A stretch of DNA of 64,000 bases from Bradyrhizobium symbiodeficiens (GTDB taxonomy: Bacteria; Pseudomonadota; Alphaproteobacteria; Rhizobiales; Xanthobacteraceae). The notes beneath the pieces are model-generated. The model was not told the origin of the DNA. It worked only from the letters and a program-made list of their open reading frames with translations, and made no database searches. Of the stretch, positions 16,827-24,446 are shown in pieces (within the stretch, counting starts at the first letter, position 1; every line of letters starts with the position of its first letter). A program made the position numbers and the translations under genes. Where the stretch lies: contig NZ_CP029427.2 of the NCBI RefSeq assembly GCF_002266465.3, positions 6,078,501 to 6,142,500 of the forward strand. The letters are read 5' to 3'.

Positions 16827-17924
16827 TCAGGGTACGAAAACCATGAACACGTAAACGGCAAATACCACCATATGGACCAGCCCGAACAGGACATTGGTCC
16901 TGCCCGTTCCGAAGGTCAGCATGCTCAGGAAGAAGGTCAGCAGCAAAAGCACGCTGCCCTGGGAACTGAGGCCGAGCGTGAGCTCCTTGTCGAGCGCGTA
17001 GGTGGCGACCCCGACGGCCGGGATGGTCAGCCCGATGGTCGCCAACGACGACCCCAAGGCGAGGTTGATGCTCTTCTGGAGGTCGTTCTTGCGGGCCGCC
17101 GCGACGGCCGCGACGCCTTCCGGCATCAGGATCAGAAGCGCGACCAGAACGCCGGCAAAGGCCGGCGGCGCCCCGATCTTGGCCGCGACGGCGTCCATCA
17201 CCAGCGAGAATTTCTTGGCGAGCAGCACCACGGCCAGCAGCGCAATCAGCAGCAGCACCACGCTGAGCGCCAAGATCCGGCCCGACAGATACGCCTCGCC
17301 GCTCCCCCCGTCCGCCCATTCATGGACGAAGTAATCCTTGTGCAGGACGGTCTGAGTGTAGAGAAACACCCCGTACAGCGCCAGCGTGACCACACCGACG
17401 AAGCCGAGCTGAACCGCCGAATAGGCCGGCCCCGGCGTTGTGGTCGTGTAGTTCGGCATGATCAGCGTGATGGTCGCGAGCGCGAACAAGACGCTGAGAT
17501 AAACGTTCGCCCCCGAGAGCTGAAAGCCCTGCTCGCGATAGCGCAGGCCGCCGATGAAGATGCAGAGCCCGACGAGACCGTTGCAGACGATCATGACCAC
17601 GGCGAACACGGTGTCGCGCGCCAGTTCCGGGGCGGGCTTGTCGCCCAGCATGATCGTGGTGATCAGCGCCACCTCGATGACGGTCACCGAGAGCGTCAGC
17701 ACCAGCGTGCCATAGGGCTCACCGACCCGCTCGGCGATCACTTCGGCATGATGAACCGCGGCGAACACCGTGCCAAACAGGATGACCAGGAGGACGATGG
17801 CGAAGACGAGCCCGCCGAGCGACAGCGTGAAGACGTAGCCGGTCGCGCTGACGGCTGCGAACAACAGCACGGCCAGCGCCGGAAAGATCCAGGCCGACCT
17901 GGGCATCGGATTATGCGCGCTCAT
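16827..17924 (-). CDS. chaA: Calcium/sodium:proton antiporter, ChaA type
   Basis: A 365-residue membrane protein with about eleven helices and the duplicated alpha repeats of the CaCA superfamily. The two acidic repeat motifs are visible: VTVIEVALITTIMLG in the first half, and LLILMPEGVAAVAAA followed by INLALGSSLATIGLTIPAVG in the second. The family exports Ca2+, Na+ or K+ in exchange for protons at alkaline pH. It shares a minus-strand run with a second antiporter. Confidence 0.9.
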   Translation of the reverse strand: MSAHNPMPRSAWIFPALAVLLFAAVSATGYVFTLSLGGLVFAIVLLVILFGTVFAAVHHAEVIAERVGEPYGTLVLTLSVTVIEVALITTIMLGDKPAPELARDTVFAVVMIVCNGLVGLCIFIGGLRYREQGFQLSGANVYLSVLFALATITLIMPNYTTTTPGPAYSAVQLGFVGVVTLALYGVFLYTQTVLHKDYFVHEWADGGSGEAYLSGRILALSVVLLLIALLAVVLLAKKFSLVMDAVAAKIGAPPAFAGVLVALLILMPEGVAAVAAARKNDLQKSINLALGSSLATIGLTIPAVGVATYALDKELTLGLSSQGSVLLLLTFFLSMLTFGTGRTNVLFGLVHMVVFAVYVFMVFVP

Positions 17925-17974
17925 CTACCGGCTCCAATCGCTGAAGACGAGCAGTAGCAAATCGGCAGGCAGAT

Positions 17975-19417
17975 TCAATGCCAGCGCAGGATCGGCGCCA
18001 CCGGCAGCAGCGTCAGCAGCATGAACAGCGGGATCAGCACCGCGCCGGCGCGCAAGAAATAGCCGAAGAAGCTCGGCATCTCGATGCCGTTCTCGCTGGC
18101 GATGCTGCTGACCATGAAGTTCGGCGCATTGCCGATATAGGTGAGCGCTCCCATGTAGACGGCGCCCATCGAGATCGACGCGAGCGTGCCCGACAGCTGA
18201 TGCATCAACGTCTGCGGATCGCCGCCGGCAAGCTGGAAGAACAAAAGATAGGTCGGCGCATTGTCGAGAAACGCCGACATCAGGCCGGTGAACCAGAAAT
18301 AGGCGACCTCGCGCGGCGCGCCGTCCGGCCCCGTCACGGCCGACAACAGCCAGGCGAAGGCACCGTGATGGCCGGCATTGAGCATGGCAATGACCGGGAT
18401 GATGGCGACAAAAATGCCCGCGAACAGTTTCGCGACCTCGCGGATCGGCTCCCAGGTGAAGCCGTTGGCCTCCCTGTGCTCATCCGGTGTCAGCCACACT
18501 GACAACGCCGCGATGGAAAGCAGCGCCAGATTGCGGGCGATGTCTTCGAGCTCCAGCTTCGTTCCGAGAATGTCGAAAGCAATAGCGGGCTTCCACATCG
18601 CCGACGCCAGCAGGCTCGCGACGATCGCTGCGATCAGCACGAGGTTGACGAGACCGCGGATGCGGACGGGGGCTGCAGGACTGGGGTCGCTGAGTGCAGG
18701 CTCGCGGCGGAAGCGCCAAAGATCGACAACGATGAAGATCGCGAGCAGCAATCCGGCAACGATCGCGGTCTGCAACCAGATGGTCCGCGTGGTCCAGAAG
18801 AAGTCGACGCCGTGCAGGAAACCGACGAACAACGGGGGATCGCCGAGCGGGCTCAGCGCGCCGCCGACATTGGCGACAAGAATGATGAAGAAGATGATGA
18901 CATGGGCATTGTAGCGCCGGGGCCGGTTGGCGCGGATCAGCGGGCGGACCAGGATCATCGCGGCACCCGTGGTGCCGACGATGCTCGCCATCAAGGTGCC
19001 GAGCGCGAGAATGCCTGCATTCGTCGCCGGCGTGGCCTTGATGTCGCCCGTGATCAGGATGCCACCAGCCACGACGTAGAGCGCGAACAGCAGCACGATG
19101 AAGCCGAGATATTCAGTTAGCATGGCATGGACTAACGCCGCCAGCGTCGCCATGCTTCCGGCAAAAATGACGAGCGAGGCCAGCGCCAGCAGCGACCAGG
19201 CAGCGGTGATCTTGCCGTAATGACGGTGCCAGACTTTCGCAAACAGCAGCGGTCCGAGCGCGATCGAGAGCAACAGGCCTGCAAAGGGAAGCGCGTAGGG
19301 CCAACGCATCGCCGCACCATCGAGGCCGGTTGCGGCCCATGCCTGCTGCGGCAACAATACGAGGATGGCGGCAAGGGATATGCTCCAGAGCCGGGTGACG
19401 AGCTGTTTAGGATCCAA
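17975..19417 (-). CDS. Sodium:proton antiporter, NhaD/CitMHS-like
   Basis: A membrane protein of about 480 residues with roughly twelve helices. It contains the ion-transporter superfamily segment NVGGALSPLGDPPLFVGFLHG and, in the second half, SAFLDNAPTYLLFFQLAGG, typical of the NhaD/ArsB-like Na+/H+ antiporters of this group. A likely start is the TTG at 19417, which has AAGG upstream and overlaps the hydrolase stop by only 11 bases; an open frame to 19504 would overlap the hydrolase gene by 98 bases. A cleavable signal-like segment ends near QQAWAATG. Confidence 0.82.
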   Translation of the reverse strand: MDPKQLVTRLWSISLAAILVLLPQQAWAATGLDGAAMRWPYALPFAGLLLSIALGPLLFAKVWHRHYGKITAAWSLLALASLVIFAGSMATLAALVHAMLTEYLGFIVLLFALYVVAGGILITGDIKATPATNAGILALGTLMASIVGTTGAAMILVRPLIRANRPRRYNAHVIIFFIILVANVGGALSPLGDPPLFVGFLHGVDFFWTTRTIWLQTAIVAGLLLAIFIVVDLWRFRREPALSDPSPAAPVRIRGLVNLVLIAAIVASLLASAMWKPAIAFDILGTKLELEDIARNLALLSIAALSVWLTPDEHREANGFTWEPIREVAKLFAGIFVAIIPVIAMLNAGHHGAFAWLLSAVTGPDGAPREVAYFWFTGLMSAFLDNAPTYLLFFQLAGGDPQTLMHQLSGTLASISMGAVYMGALTYIGNAPNFMVSSIASENGIEMPSFFGYFLRAGAVLIPLFMLLTLLPVAPILRWH

Positions 19418-20207
19418 TGAATTGCCTTGCTGTTTCGATCGCACCGAACGCATCGAGATTGTCGTGTCCGCCACCCGCAAAGCGAACGAACTGCTTCGGT
19501 TCATGCGCGAGCGCGAACAGACGCTCTCCGAACACGATCAAAATGGCAAGGTCATTGGTGCCATGCATGACCAATAGCGGCACAGTGACGCGCGCGATCC
19601 GCTCGTCGGAAGGGAACGGATCGCGCATCAAGAGGCGCACCGGCACGAACCAGAACGACGAAGATGCAATGTCGGCCGTCGACGTATAGGGCGCCTCCAG
19701 GACGAGTTTCCCAACACGCCGTTCCGAGGCGAGCGCGACCGCCACGCCGGTCCCGAGCGAAAAGCCCCAGGCGACGATTCGGTCCGCCGTGTAGCGGGCC
19801 GTGGTGAAGGCATAGGCCGCGGCGGCATCGCGCAGCAGCCCCTCCTCGCTCGGCGCGCCGCTCGAGCCGGCATAGCCGCGGTAGGACAGCGCAACGAGCC
19901 CCGTGCCGTCAGCCGTCATCGCCTTGAAGCGACCGACACGGCCGGCGAGAAAATCGCCATTGCCCGGAAAATACAGGATCACGGGACGAGCGGGCCTCGC
20001 CGGCACGTGCCAGACGATGATCTTCTCGCCATCCGAGGTGGTCAGGACATGCTCCTCCGCCTCGGGACAATCCGCCGCCTCAGGCGGGGTCCGCTTGGCG
20101 GTCGGTATCGGAAACAGCATCTCGCGCTGCCGGGTGTAGAGCACGACGAGCCCGGCGAGATAGACGCCAGCGAGCAGGATGACGGTCCACTTGGCGATGG
20201 TGATCAT
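19407..20207 (-). CDS. Membrane-anchored alpha/beta hydrolase (BEM46-like)
   Basis: A 266-residue protein with one N-terminal helix (VILLAGVYLAGLVVLY) and an alpha/beta hydrolase domain. The catalytic elements are the nucleophile elbow GFSLG, the acid in HGTND and the His in GGGHDNL; YFPGNGDF supplies the oxyanion region. The family includes Bem46-type serine hydrolases of unknown substrate. It lies between the small Cys-containing protein and the antiporter on the same strand. Confidence 0.87.
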   Translation of the reverse strand: MITIAKWTVILLAGVYLAGLVVLYTRQREMLFPIPTAKRTPPEAADCPEAEEHVLTTSDGEKIIVWHVPARPARPVILYFPGNGDFLAGRVGRFKAMTADGTGLVALSYRGYAGSSGAPSEEGLLRDAAAAYAFTTARYTADRIVAWGFSLGTGVAVALASERRVGKLVLEAPYTSTADIASSSFWFVPVRLLMRDPFPSDERIARVTVPLLVMHGTNDLAILIVFGERLFALAHEPKQFVRFAGGGHDNLDAFGAIETARQFIGS

Positions 20208-20231
20208 GGCGCGGCCGGCCCTGGTTCAGGC

Positions 20232-20402
20232 TCAGGATTTGCGACGGCTCCGCAGCAATTTCATGACGTCGGGCCGGAGGCTCGCCGGTACGTCGCGGCA
20301 ACCGCACGCCGCCTTGTGGGCGGCATGCCATGCGACGCGTTGCTCGCGCGTTGCCTTGAGCGGCATGCGATGAGACCGGTGCCATTCCTTGTTGATGGCC
20401 AC
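20232..20402 (-). CDS. Small basic Cys/His-containing protein
   Basis: A 56-residue protein starting at a GTG (MAINKEWHRSHRMPLKATRE) and ending KLLRSRRKS. It has a Trp-His pair early, a WHAAHKAACGCR motif that could bind a metal, and a strongly basic tail. The gene starts 20 bases after the pntB stop and ends 24 bases before the hydrolase start, so it fits tightly in a run of genes. The pattern resembles small uncharacterised proteins I believe occur in Bradyrhizobium, but I cannot name a family. Confidence 0.72.
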   Translation of the reverse strand: MAINKEWHRSHRMPLKATREQRVAWHAAHKAACGCRDVPASLRPDVMKLLRSRRKS

Positions 20403-20421
20403 GGTCGGTTTCCTTCGCGTG

Positions 20422-21819
20422 CTACATCGCCTTGACGATGTTCTCGGTGACCTTCTTAGCGTCCCCGAGCAGCATCATGGTGTTGTCGCGATAGAACAGC
20501 GGATTGTCGATGCCGGCATAGCCGGAGGCAAGCGAGCGCTTGATGAACATCACGGTGCCGGCCTTCCAGACCTGCAGCACGGGCATGCCGTAGATCGGCG
20601 AAGTCTTGTCCTCTTCGGCCGCCGGATTGGTGACGTCGTTGGCGCCGATCACGAAGGCGATGTCGGCCTGAGCGAACTCCGAGTTGATGTCCTCGAGTTC
20701 GAACACCTCATCATAGGGAACGTTGGCTTCGGCCAGCAGCACGTTCATATGGCCGGGCATGCGGCCGGCGACCGGGTGAATGGCGTACTTCACCTCGACG
20801 CCTTCCTTCTTCAGGATGTCGCCCATCTCGCGCAGCGCGTGCTGCGCCTGCGCCACCGCCATGCCGTAGCCGGGCACGATAATGACCTTCTGGGCATTCT
20901 TCATGATGAAGGCCGCGTCGTCGGCCGAGCCGAGCTTGGCGGGCTTCTGCTCGCCGCCGCCACCGCCGGCCGCCGCGGTCTCGCCGCCGAAGCCGCCGAG
21001 GATGACCGAGATGAAGGACCGGTTCATCGCGTGGCACATGATGTAGGACAGGATCGCACCGGACGATCCGACCAGCGCGCCCGTGATGATCAGCGCGGAA
21101 TTGCCGAGCGTGAAGCCGATGCCGGCCGCAGCCCAGCCGGAATAGGAGTTCAGCATCGAGATCACGACCGGCATGTCGGCGCCGCCGATCGGGATGATCA
21201 TGAGTACGCCGAGCGCCAGCGCGATGATGACGATCAGCCAGAAGTCGAGCGCGCTGCCCGACATCACCAACCCGACGATGAAGAACACCAGCGCCAGAGC
21301 GAGCGCGATGTTGATGATGTGGCGGAACGGCAGGATGATCGGCGCGCCGCTCATGCGCGCGGACAGCTTCAGAAACGCGATCACCGAGCCGGTGAAGGTC
21401 AGCGCGCCGATGGCGACGCCGAGCGACATCTCGACCAGGCTCTGCGAATGGATGTTGCCGGGAGTGCCGATGTCGAAGGCTTCGGGCGCGTAGAACGCGC
21501 CGGCGGCCACCAGCACCGCGGCCATGCCGACCAGCGAGTGGAAGGCGGCGACCAGTTCAGGCATCGAGGTCATCGGCACGCGGCGGGCGATGACCGCGCC
21601 GACCGAGCCACCGATAGCGATGCCGAGAATGACCAGCACCCAGGCGAGACCATCGGCCGGCGGATGGCTTGCCAGCGTGGTGGCGACCGCGATCGCCATG
21701 CCGATCATGCCGAAGAAATTACCCTGGCGCGACGTCGCCGGGCTGGACAACCCGCGCAGCGACAGGATGAACAGCACACCCGCCACAAGATAAAGAACTG
21801 CTGCCAGATTGGCGTTCAT
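20422..21819 (-). CDS. pntB: NAD(P) transhydrogenase subunit beta
   Basis: A 465-residue subunit carrying most of the proton channel (about nine helices in the first 260 residues) and the NADP(H)-binding domain III at the C-terminus. Domain III motifs VIIVPGYGMAVAQAQHA and VIGANDVTNPAAEED are intact. With the alpha parts it uses the proton gradient to make NADPH. It is the last of the three pnt genes. Confidence 0.96.
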   Translation of the reverse strand: MNANLAAVLYLVAGVLFILSLRGLSSPATSRQGNFFGMIGMAIAVATTLASHPPADGLAWVLVILGIAIGGSVGAVIARRVPMTSMPELVAAFHSLVGMAAVLVAAGAFYAPEAFDIGTPGNIHSQSLVEMSLGVAIGALTFTGSVIAFLKLSARMSGAPIILPFRHIINIALALALVFFIVGLVMSGSALDFWLIVIIALALGVLMIIPIGGADMPVVISMLNSYSGWAAAGIGFTLGNSALIITGALVGSSGAILSYIMCHAMNRSFISVILGGFGGETAAAGGGGGEQKPAKLGSADDAAFIMKNAQKVIIVPGYGMAVAQAQHALREMGDILKKEGVEVKYAIHPVAGRMPGHMNVLLAEANVPYDEVFELEDINSEFAQADIAFVIGANDVTNPAAEEDKTSPIYGMPVLQVWKAGTVMFIKRSLASGYAGIDNPLFYRDNTMMLLGDAKKVTENIVKAM

Positions 21820-21861
21820 CTCAGGTCCCCTTTGTCTTCGTCACCCCGAGGTGCACGCCGG

Positions 21862-22179
21862 TCACTTTACCTTCTTCTTGTACATCGCCAGCATGCGCTG
21901 GGTGACAAGGAAGCCGCCGAAGATGTTCACGCAGGCGAAGATCAGCGCGATGAAGCCGAAGGCACGCGCCCATCCTGAACCGCTCGAGATCATACCGACG
22001 CCGACGGCGAGCAGCGCGCCGACCACGATCACCGAGGAGATCGCGTTGGTCACGCTCATCAGCGGGGTATGCAGTGCCGGGGTCACCGACCACACCACGA
22101 AATAGCCGACGAAGACGGCGAGGACGAAAATCGACAGCCGGAAGACGAAGGGGTCGACGACCTGTGCAACATGCTCCAT
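21862..22179 (-). CDS. pntA2: NAD(P) transhydrogenase subunit alpha, membrane part
   Basis: A 105-residue protein with three to four membrane helices (IFVLAVFVGYFVVWSVTPAL at the start), corresponding to the C-terminal domain II part of the alpha subunit. The alpha subunit is split into two genes, as in Rhodospirillum and many alphaproteobacteria. It starts 12 bases after the stop of the NAD-binding part. Confidence 0.94.
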   Translation of the reverse strand: MEHVAQVVDPFVFRLSIFVLAVFVGYFVVWSVTPALHTPLMSVTNAISSVIVVGALLAVGVGMISSGSGWARAFGFIALIFACVNIFGGFLVTQRMLAMYKKKVK

Positions 22180-22191
22180 GGCGATCTCTCC

Positions 22192-23319
22192 TTACGCCTT
22201 CGGCTGGAAGTTCGGGTGGATCACGGCGCCGTCTTTCGTGAGCGCGGTCGCCTTGACGAGCTCGTCGTCCCAGTTCACGGCGAGGGCCTTGGTACCCTTG
22301 TCGATCATGGTCTCGATGAAATTGAACAGGTTGCGCGCGTAGAGGCTGGAAGCAGACGCCGCGACACGGCCGGCGACGTTGGTGTAGCCGACGATCTTGA
22401 TTCCATCGACCTCAGCGACCTCGCCCGGCCGCGCACCCTCGACATTGCCACCGCGCTCGACGGCGAGATCGACCAGCACCGACCCCGGCTTCATCGACTT
22501 GACCATCTCGGCCGAGACGAGCCTCGGCGCCGGCCGGCCCGGAATGAGCGCAGTGGTGATCACGATGTCCTGCTTCTTGATGTGCTCGGCGGTGAGCGCG
22601 GCCTGCTTGGCCTGGTATTCCTTGGACATTTCCTTGGCGTAGCCGCCGGCGGTCTGCGCGTTCTTGAACTCCTCGTCCTCGACGGCGAGGAATTTCGCGC
22701 CGAGCGATTCGACCTGCTCCTTCGTGGCGGGACGCACGTCGGTCGCGGTGACGATGGCGCCGAGACGGCGCGCGGTCGCGATCGCCTGGAGGCCGGCGAC
22801 GCCGACGCCCATCACGAACACTTTTGCGGCAGGCACGGTGCCGGCCGCGGTCATCATCATCGGGAAGGCGCGGCCGAACGCCTCGGCGCCTTCGATCACG
22901 GCGCGGTAGCCGGCGAGGTTCGCCTGCGAGGACAGCACGTCCATCACCTGCGCGCGGGTGATGCGCGGCATCAACTCCATCGCGAAGGCGGAGACGCCGG
23001 CATCGGCGATCGTCTTCAGCGCGGCCTCGTTGCCGTAGGGATCCATGATCGCGATGACGAGTGCACCGCGCTTGTATTGCGCGAGCTCGGACGCCTCAGG
23101 GCGCTTCACCTTGATGATGATGTCGGCATCCTTCAGCGCATCTGCGCTGACGGTGGCGCCGGCGGCCGTGAATTCGGAATCCGGAAGACCCGATTTGATG
23201 CCGGCGCCCGGCTCGACGGCGATCTCGGCACCCAACGCCTTGAACTTCTTCACCGTATCAGGCGAAGCGGCAACGCGCGGCTCCGACGGATCGATTTCCT
23301 TGGCAACGGCGATCTTCAT
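22192..23319 (-). CDS. pntA1: NAD(P) transhydrogenase subunit alpha, NAD-binding part
   Basis: A 375-residue soluble domain I that binds NAD(H). The N-terminus MKIAVAKEIDPSEPRVAASP matches the alanine dehydrogenase/PntA family. Later, KVFVMGVGVAGLQAIATARR is the Rossmann nucleotide-binding loop and VLVDLAVERGGNVEG is the conserved substrate region. The start MKIAV is chosen; an open frame continues 11 codons upstream. The gene is preceded by the oxidase subunit IV gene on the same strand. Confidence 0.95.
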   Translation of the reverse strand: MKIAVAKEIDPSEPRVAASPDTVKKFKALGAEIAVEPGAGIKSGLPDSEFTAAGATVSADALKDADIIIKVKRPEASELAQYKRGALVIAIMDPYGNEAALKTIADAGVSAFAMELMPRITRAQVMDVLSSQANLAGYRAVIEGAEAFGRAFPMMMTAAGTVPAAKVFVMGVGVAGLQAIATARRLGAIVTATDVRPATKEQVESLGAKFLAVEDEEFKNAQTAGGYAKEMSKEYQAKQAALTAEHIKKQDIVITTALIPGRPAPRLVSAEMVKSMKPGSVLVDLAVERGGNVEGARPGEVAEVDGIKIVGYTNVAGRVAASASSLYARNLFNFIETMIDKGTKALAVNWDDELVKATALTKDGAVIHPNFQPKA

Positions 23320-23459
23320 AGGTCCTCCGGCGACGCGGACAAAAACGCGCACGCGAACTTAGCGTTACTCCCGCAACGTTTCGATACCGGTTTTGGAACC
23401 GGCTTGTATGCAAATTTTATGAGCAGCCGCCGGCGCTGGCGGATGCAACCGTCGATGGA

Positions 23460-23612
23460 TCAGGTCAGGAAGACCGCCATCAGGATCACGATGAGCGCGA
23501 CCGAGACCGTGCCGTACTTCACCAGCTTGATGAAGCCCTCATAGGTCTGCTCGTGGGCAATGTAGTCGTTGCCGTCTGCGGTGGTGTAGGCCACTTCGCT
23601 ATGGTCAGCCAT
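23460..23612 (-). CDS. aa3-type cytochrome c oxidase subunit IV
   Basis: A 50-residue protein starting MADHSEVAYTTADGNDYIAH, with a single C-terminal membrane helix (VSVALIVILMAVFLT). The pattern of a short soluble head, then HEQTYEGFIKLVKYG, then one helix, matches the small bacterial aa3 oxidase subunit IV family (COX4_pro_2). It lies about 140 bases upstream of the pnt genes on the same strand. Confidence 0.88.
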   Translation of the reverse strand: MADHSEVAYTTADGNDYIAHEQTYEGFIKLVKYGTVSVALIVILMAVFLT

Positions 23613-23709
23613 GGAATGTCCCCAGTCGAAAGTCGAATTCTTGGGCTGGGATACCTGAAACCTTCGAGCAGGGCAACGGCAGGCAAGCGCGGTTTTCCCG
23701 CAAATCAGG

Positions 23710-24105
23710 TCATTTGGAATCCCAATTGTCGCGGATCCAGCGCGTCAGGCTCTCCTCGCTGACTTCGCCGGCGGCGAGCGAGAGGATGATGATTGTCGCT
23801 TCCGCAGGATCGGGACTGAAGGCCACGCCGTTCTTGTGGAGGAAGACCATCAACGCCATGAAGGCGATGCGCTTGTTTCCATCGACGAATGCTGGGTTTT
23901 TCGCGAGACCAAATGCATAGGCCGCGGCGAATTCATCGATCGGCGCCTGCTCGTACCGCCATTTGTTGATCGGACGGTCCAGCGCCGAGCGCAACATGCC
24001 CTCGTCGCGCAATCCCGGCGCACCGCCGAAGCGCCGGAGTTGTCGACCGTGAATTGCGACGACCTGCTCGTAAGTGATCCAGAGCGGCTCCTGCAGATCG
24101 CTCAT
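23710..24105 (-). CDS. doc: Death-on-curing (Doc/Fic) family toxin with altered motif
   Basis: A 131-residue Fic-fold protein of the Doc type. These toxins phosphorylate EF-Tu using the motif HxFx(D/N)(A/G)NKR. Here the stretch reads KNPAFVDGNKRIAFMAL, so the position of the motif His is a Pro (codon CCA), while FVDGNKR is intact. The N-terminus (ITYEQVVAIHGRQLRRFGG) and RSALDRP also fit Doc. It lies 12 bases downstream of the AbrB-type antitoxin gene. Loss of the His may inactivate the kinase; alternatively this may be a subfamily variant. Confidence 0.87.
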   Translation of the reverse strand: MSDLQEPLWITYEQVVAIHGRQLRRFGGAPGLRDEGMLRSALDRPINKWRYEQAPIDEFAAAYAFGLAKNPAFVDGNKRIAFMALMVFLHKNGVAFSPDPAEATIIILSLAAGEVSEESLTRWIRDNWDSK

Positions 24106-24117
24106 GCGCCTGGCAGG

Positions 24118-24342
24118 CTATTTTGCAAGCGCAGCAAGCGTGTCGCGATACTTGTCCATCACCTCGTCGGCGATTTCCATCGTCCGCTCGAAATCGGGGT
24201 CGTAGGGCAACAACTGAAAACCACCGCCGGGTAATTCCACGATGTGCAATTGCTGTCCGCGCTTGAGATCGAGACGCTGCATCAATTCGCGCGGCAGCAG
24301 CAGACCATCGGAATTGCCGATTTTCTTGATCTCGATCTTCAT
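24118..24342 (-). CDS. AbrB/MazE-type antitoxin
   Basis: A 74-residue protein with the swapped-hairpin AbrB/SpoVT domain at the N-terminus (MKIEIKKIGNSDGLLLPREL), followed by an acidic C-terminal tail (DPDFERTMEIADEVMDKYRD) of the kind that masks the toxin. It precedes the Doc-type gene, as expected for a toxin-antitoxin operon. A perfect 18-base palindrome lies 17 bases upstream of its start. Confidence 0.88.
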   Translation of the reverse strand: MKIEIKKIGNSDGLLLPRELMQRLDLKRGQQLHIVELPGGGFQLLPYDPDFERTMEIADEVMDKYRDTLAALAK

Positions 24343-24359
24343 GGGCTTGCCTTAGGGGC

Positions 24360-24377
24360 GTTATACATATGTATAAC
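24360..24377. promoter_or_regulatory. Perfect 18-base palindrome, likely antitoxin operator
   Basis: GTTATACATATGTATAAC is an exact palindrome immediately upstream of the antitoxin gene. AbrB-family antitoxins usually autorepress by binding such palindromes, and its AT-rich composition stands out in this GC-rich window. Confidence 0.7.
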
Positions 24378-24379
24378 AC

Positions 24380-24401
24380 TGTTGACCAGCGCTGTTCAAC
24401 A
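24380..24401. promoter_or_regulatory. Near-perfect 22-base palindrome next to the operator
   Basis: TGTTGACCAGCGCTGTTCAACA is palindromic except for one mismatched pair. It follows the first palindrome by 2 bases. It could be a second operator of the toxin-antitoxin promoter or part of the end of the oligoendopeptidase transcript. Confidence 0.45.
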
Positions 24402-24446
24402 GGTGTTTTACGCCCTGTTGGGCGCTTGGAGCACCGCTACCTCCCC

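Noticed and set aside
24380..24401. A possible FixK/Fnr box in the second palindrome of the toxin-antitoxin promoter
   Set aside because: FixK sites have TTG-N8-CAA spacing; here the spacing between TTG and CAA is 12 bases.
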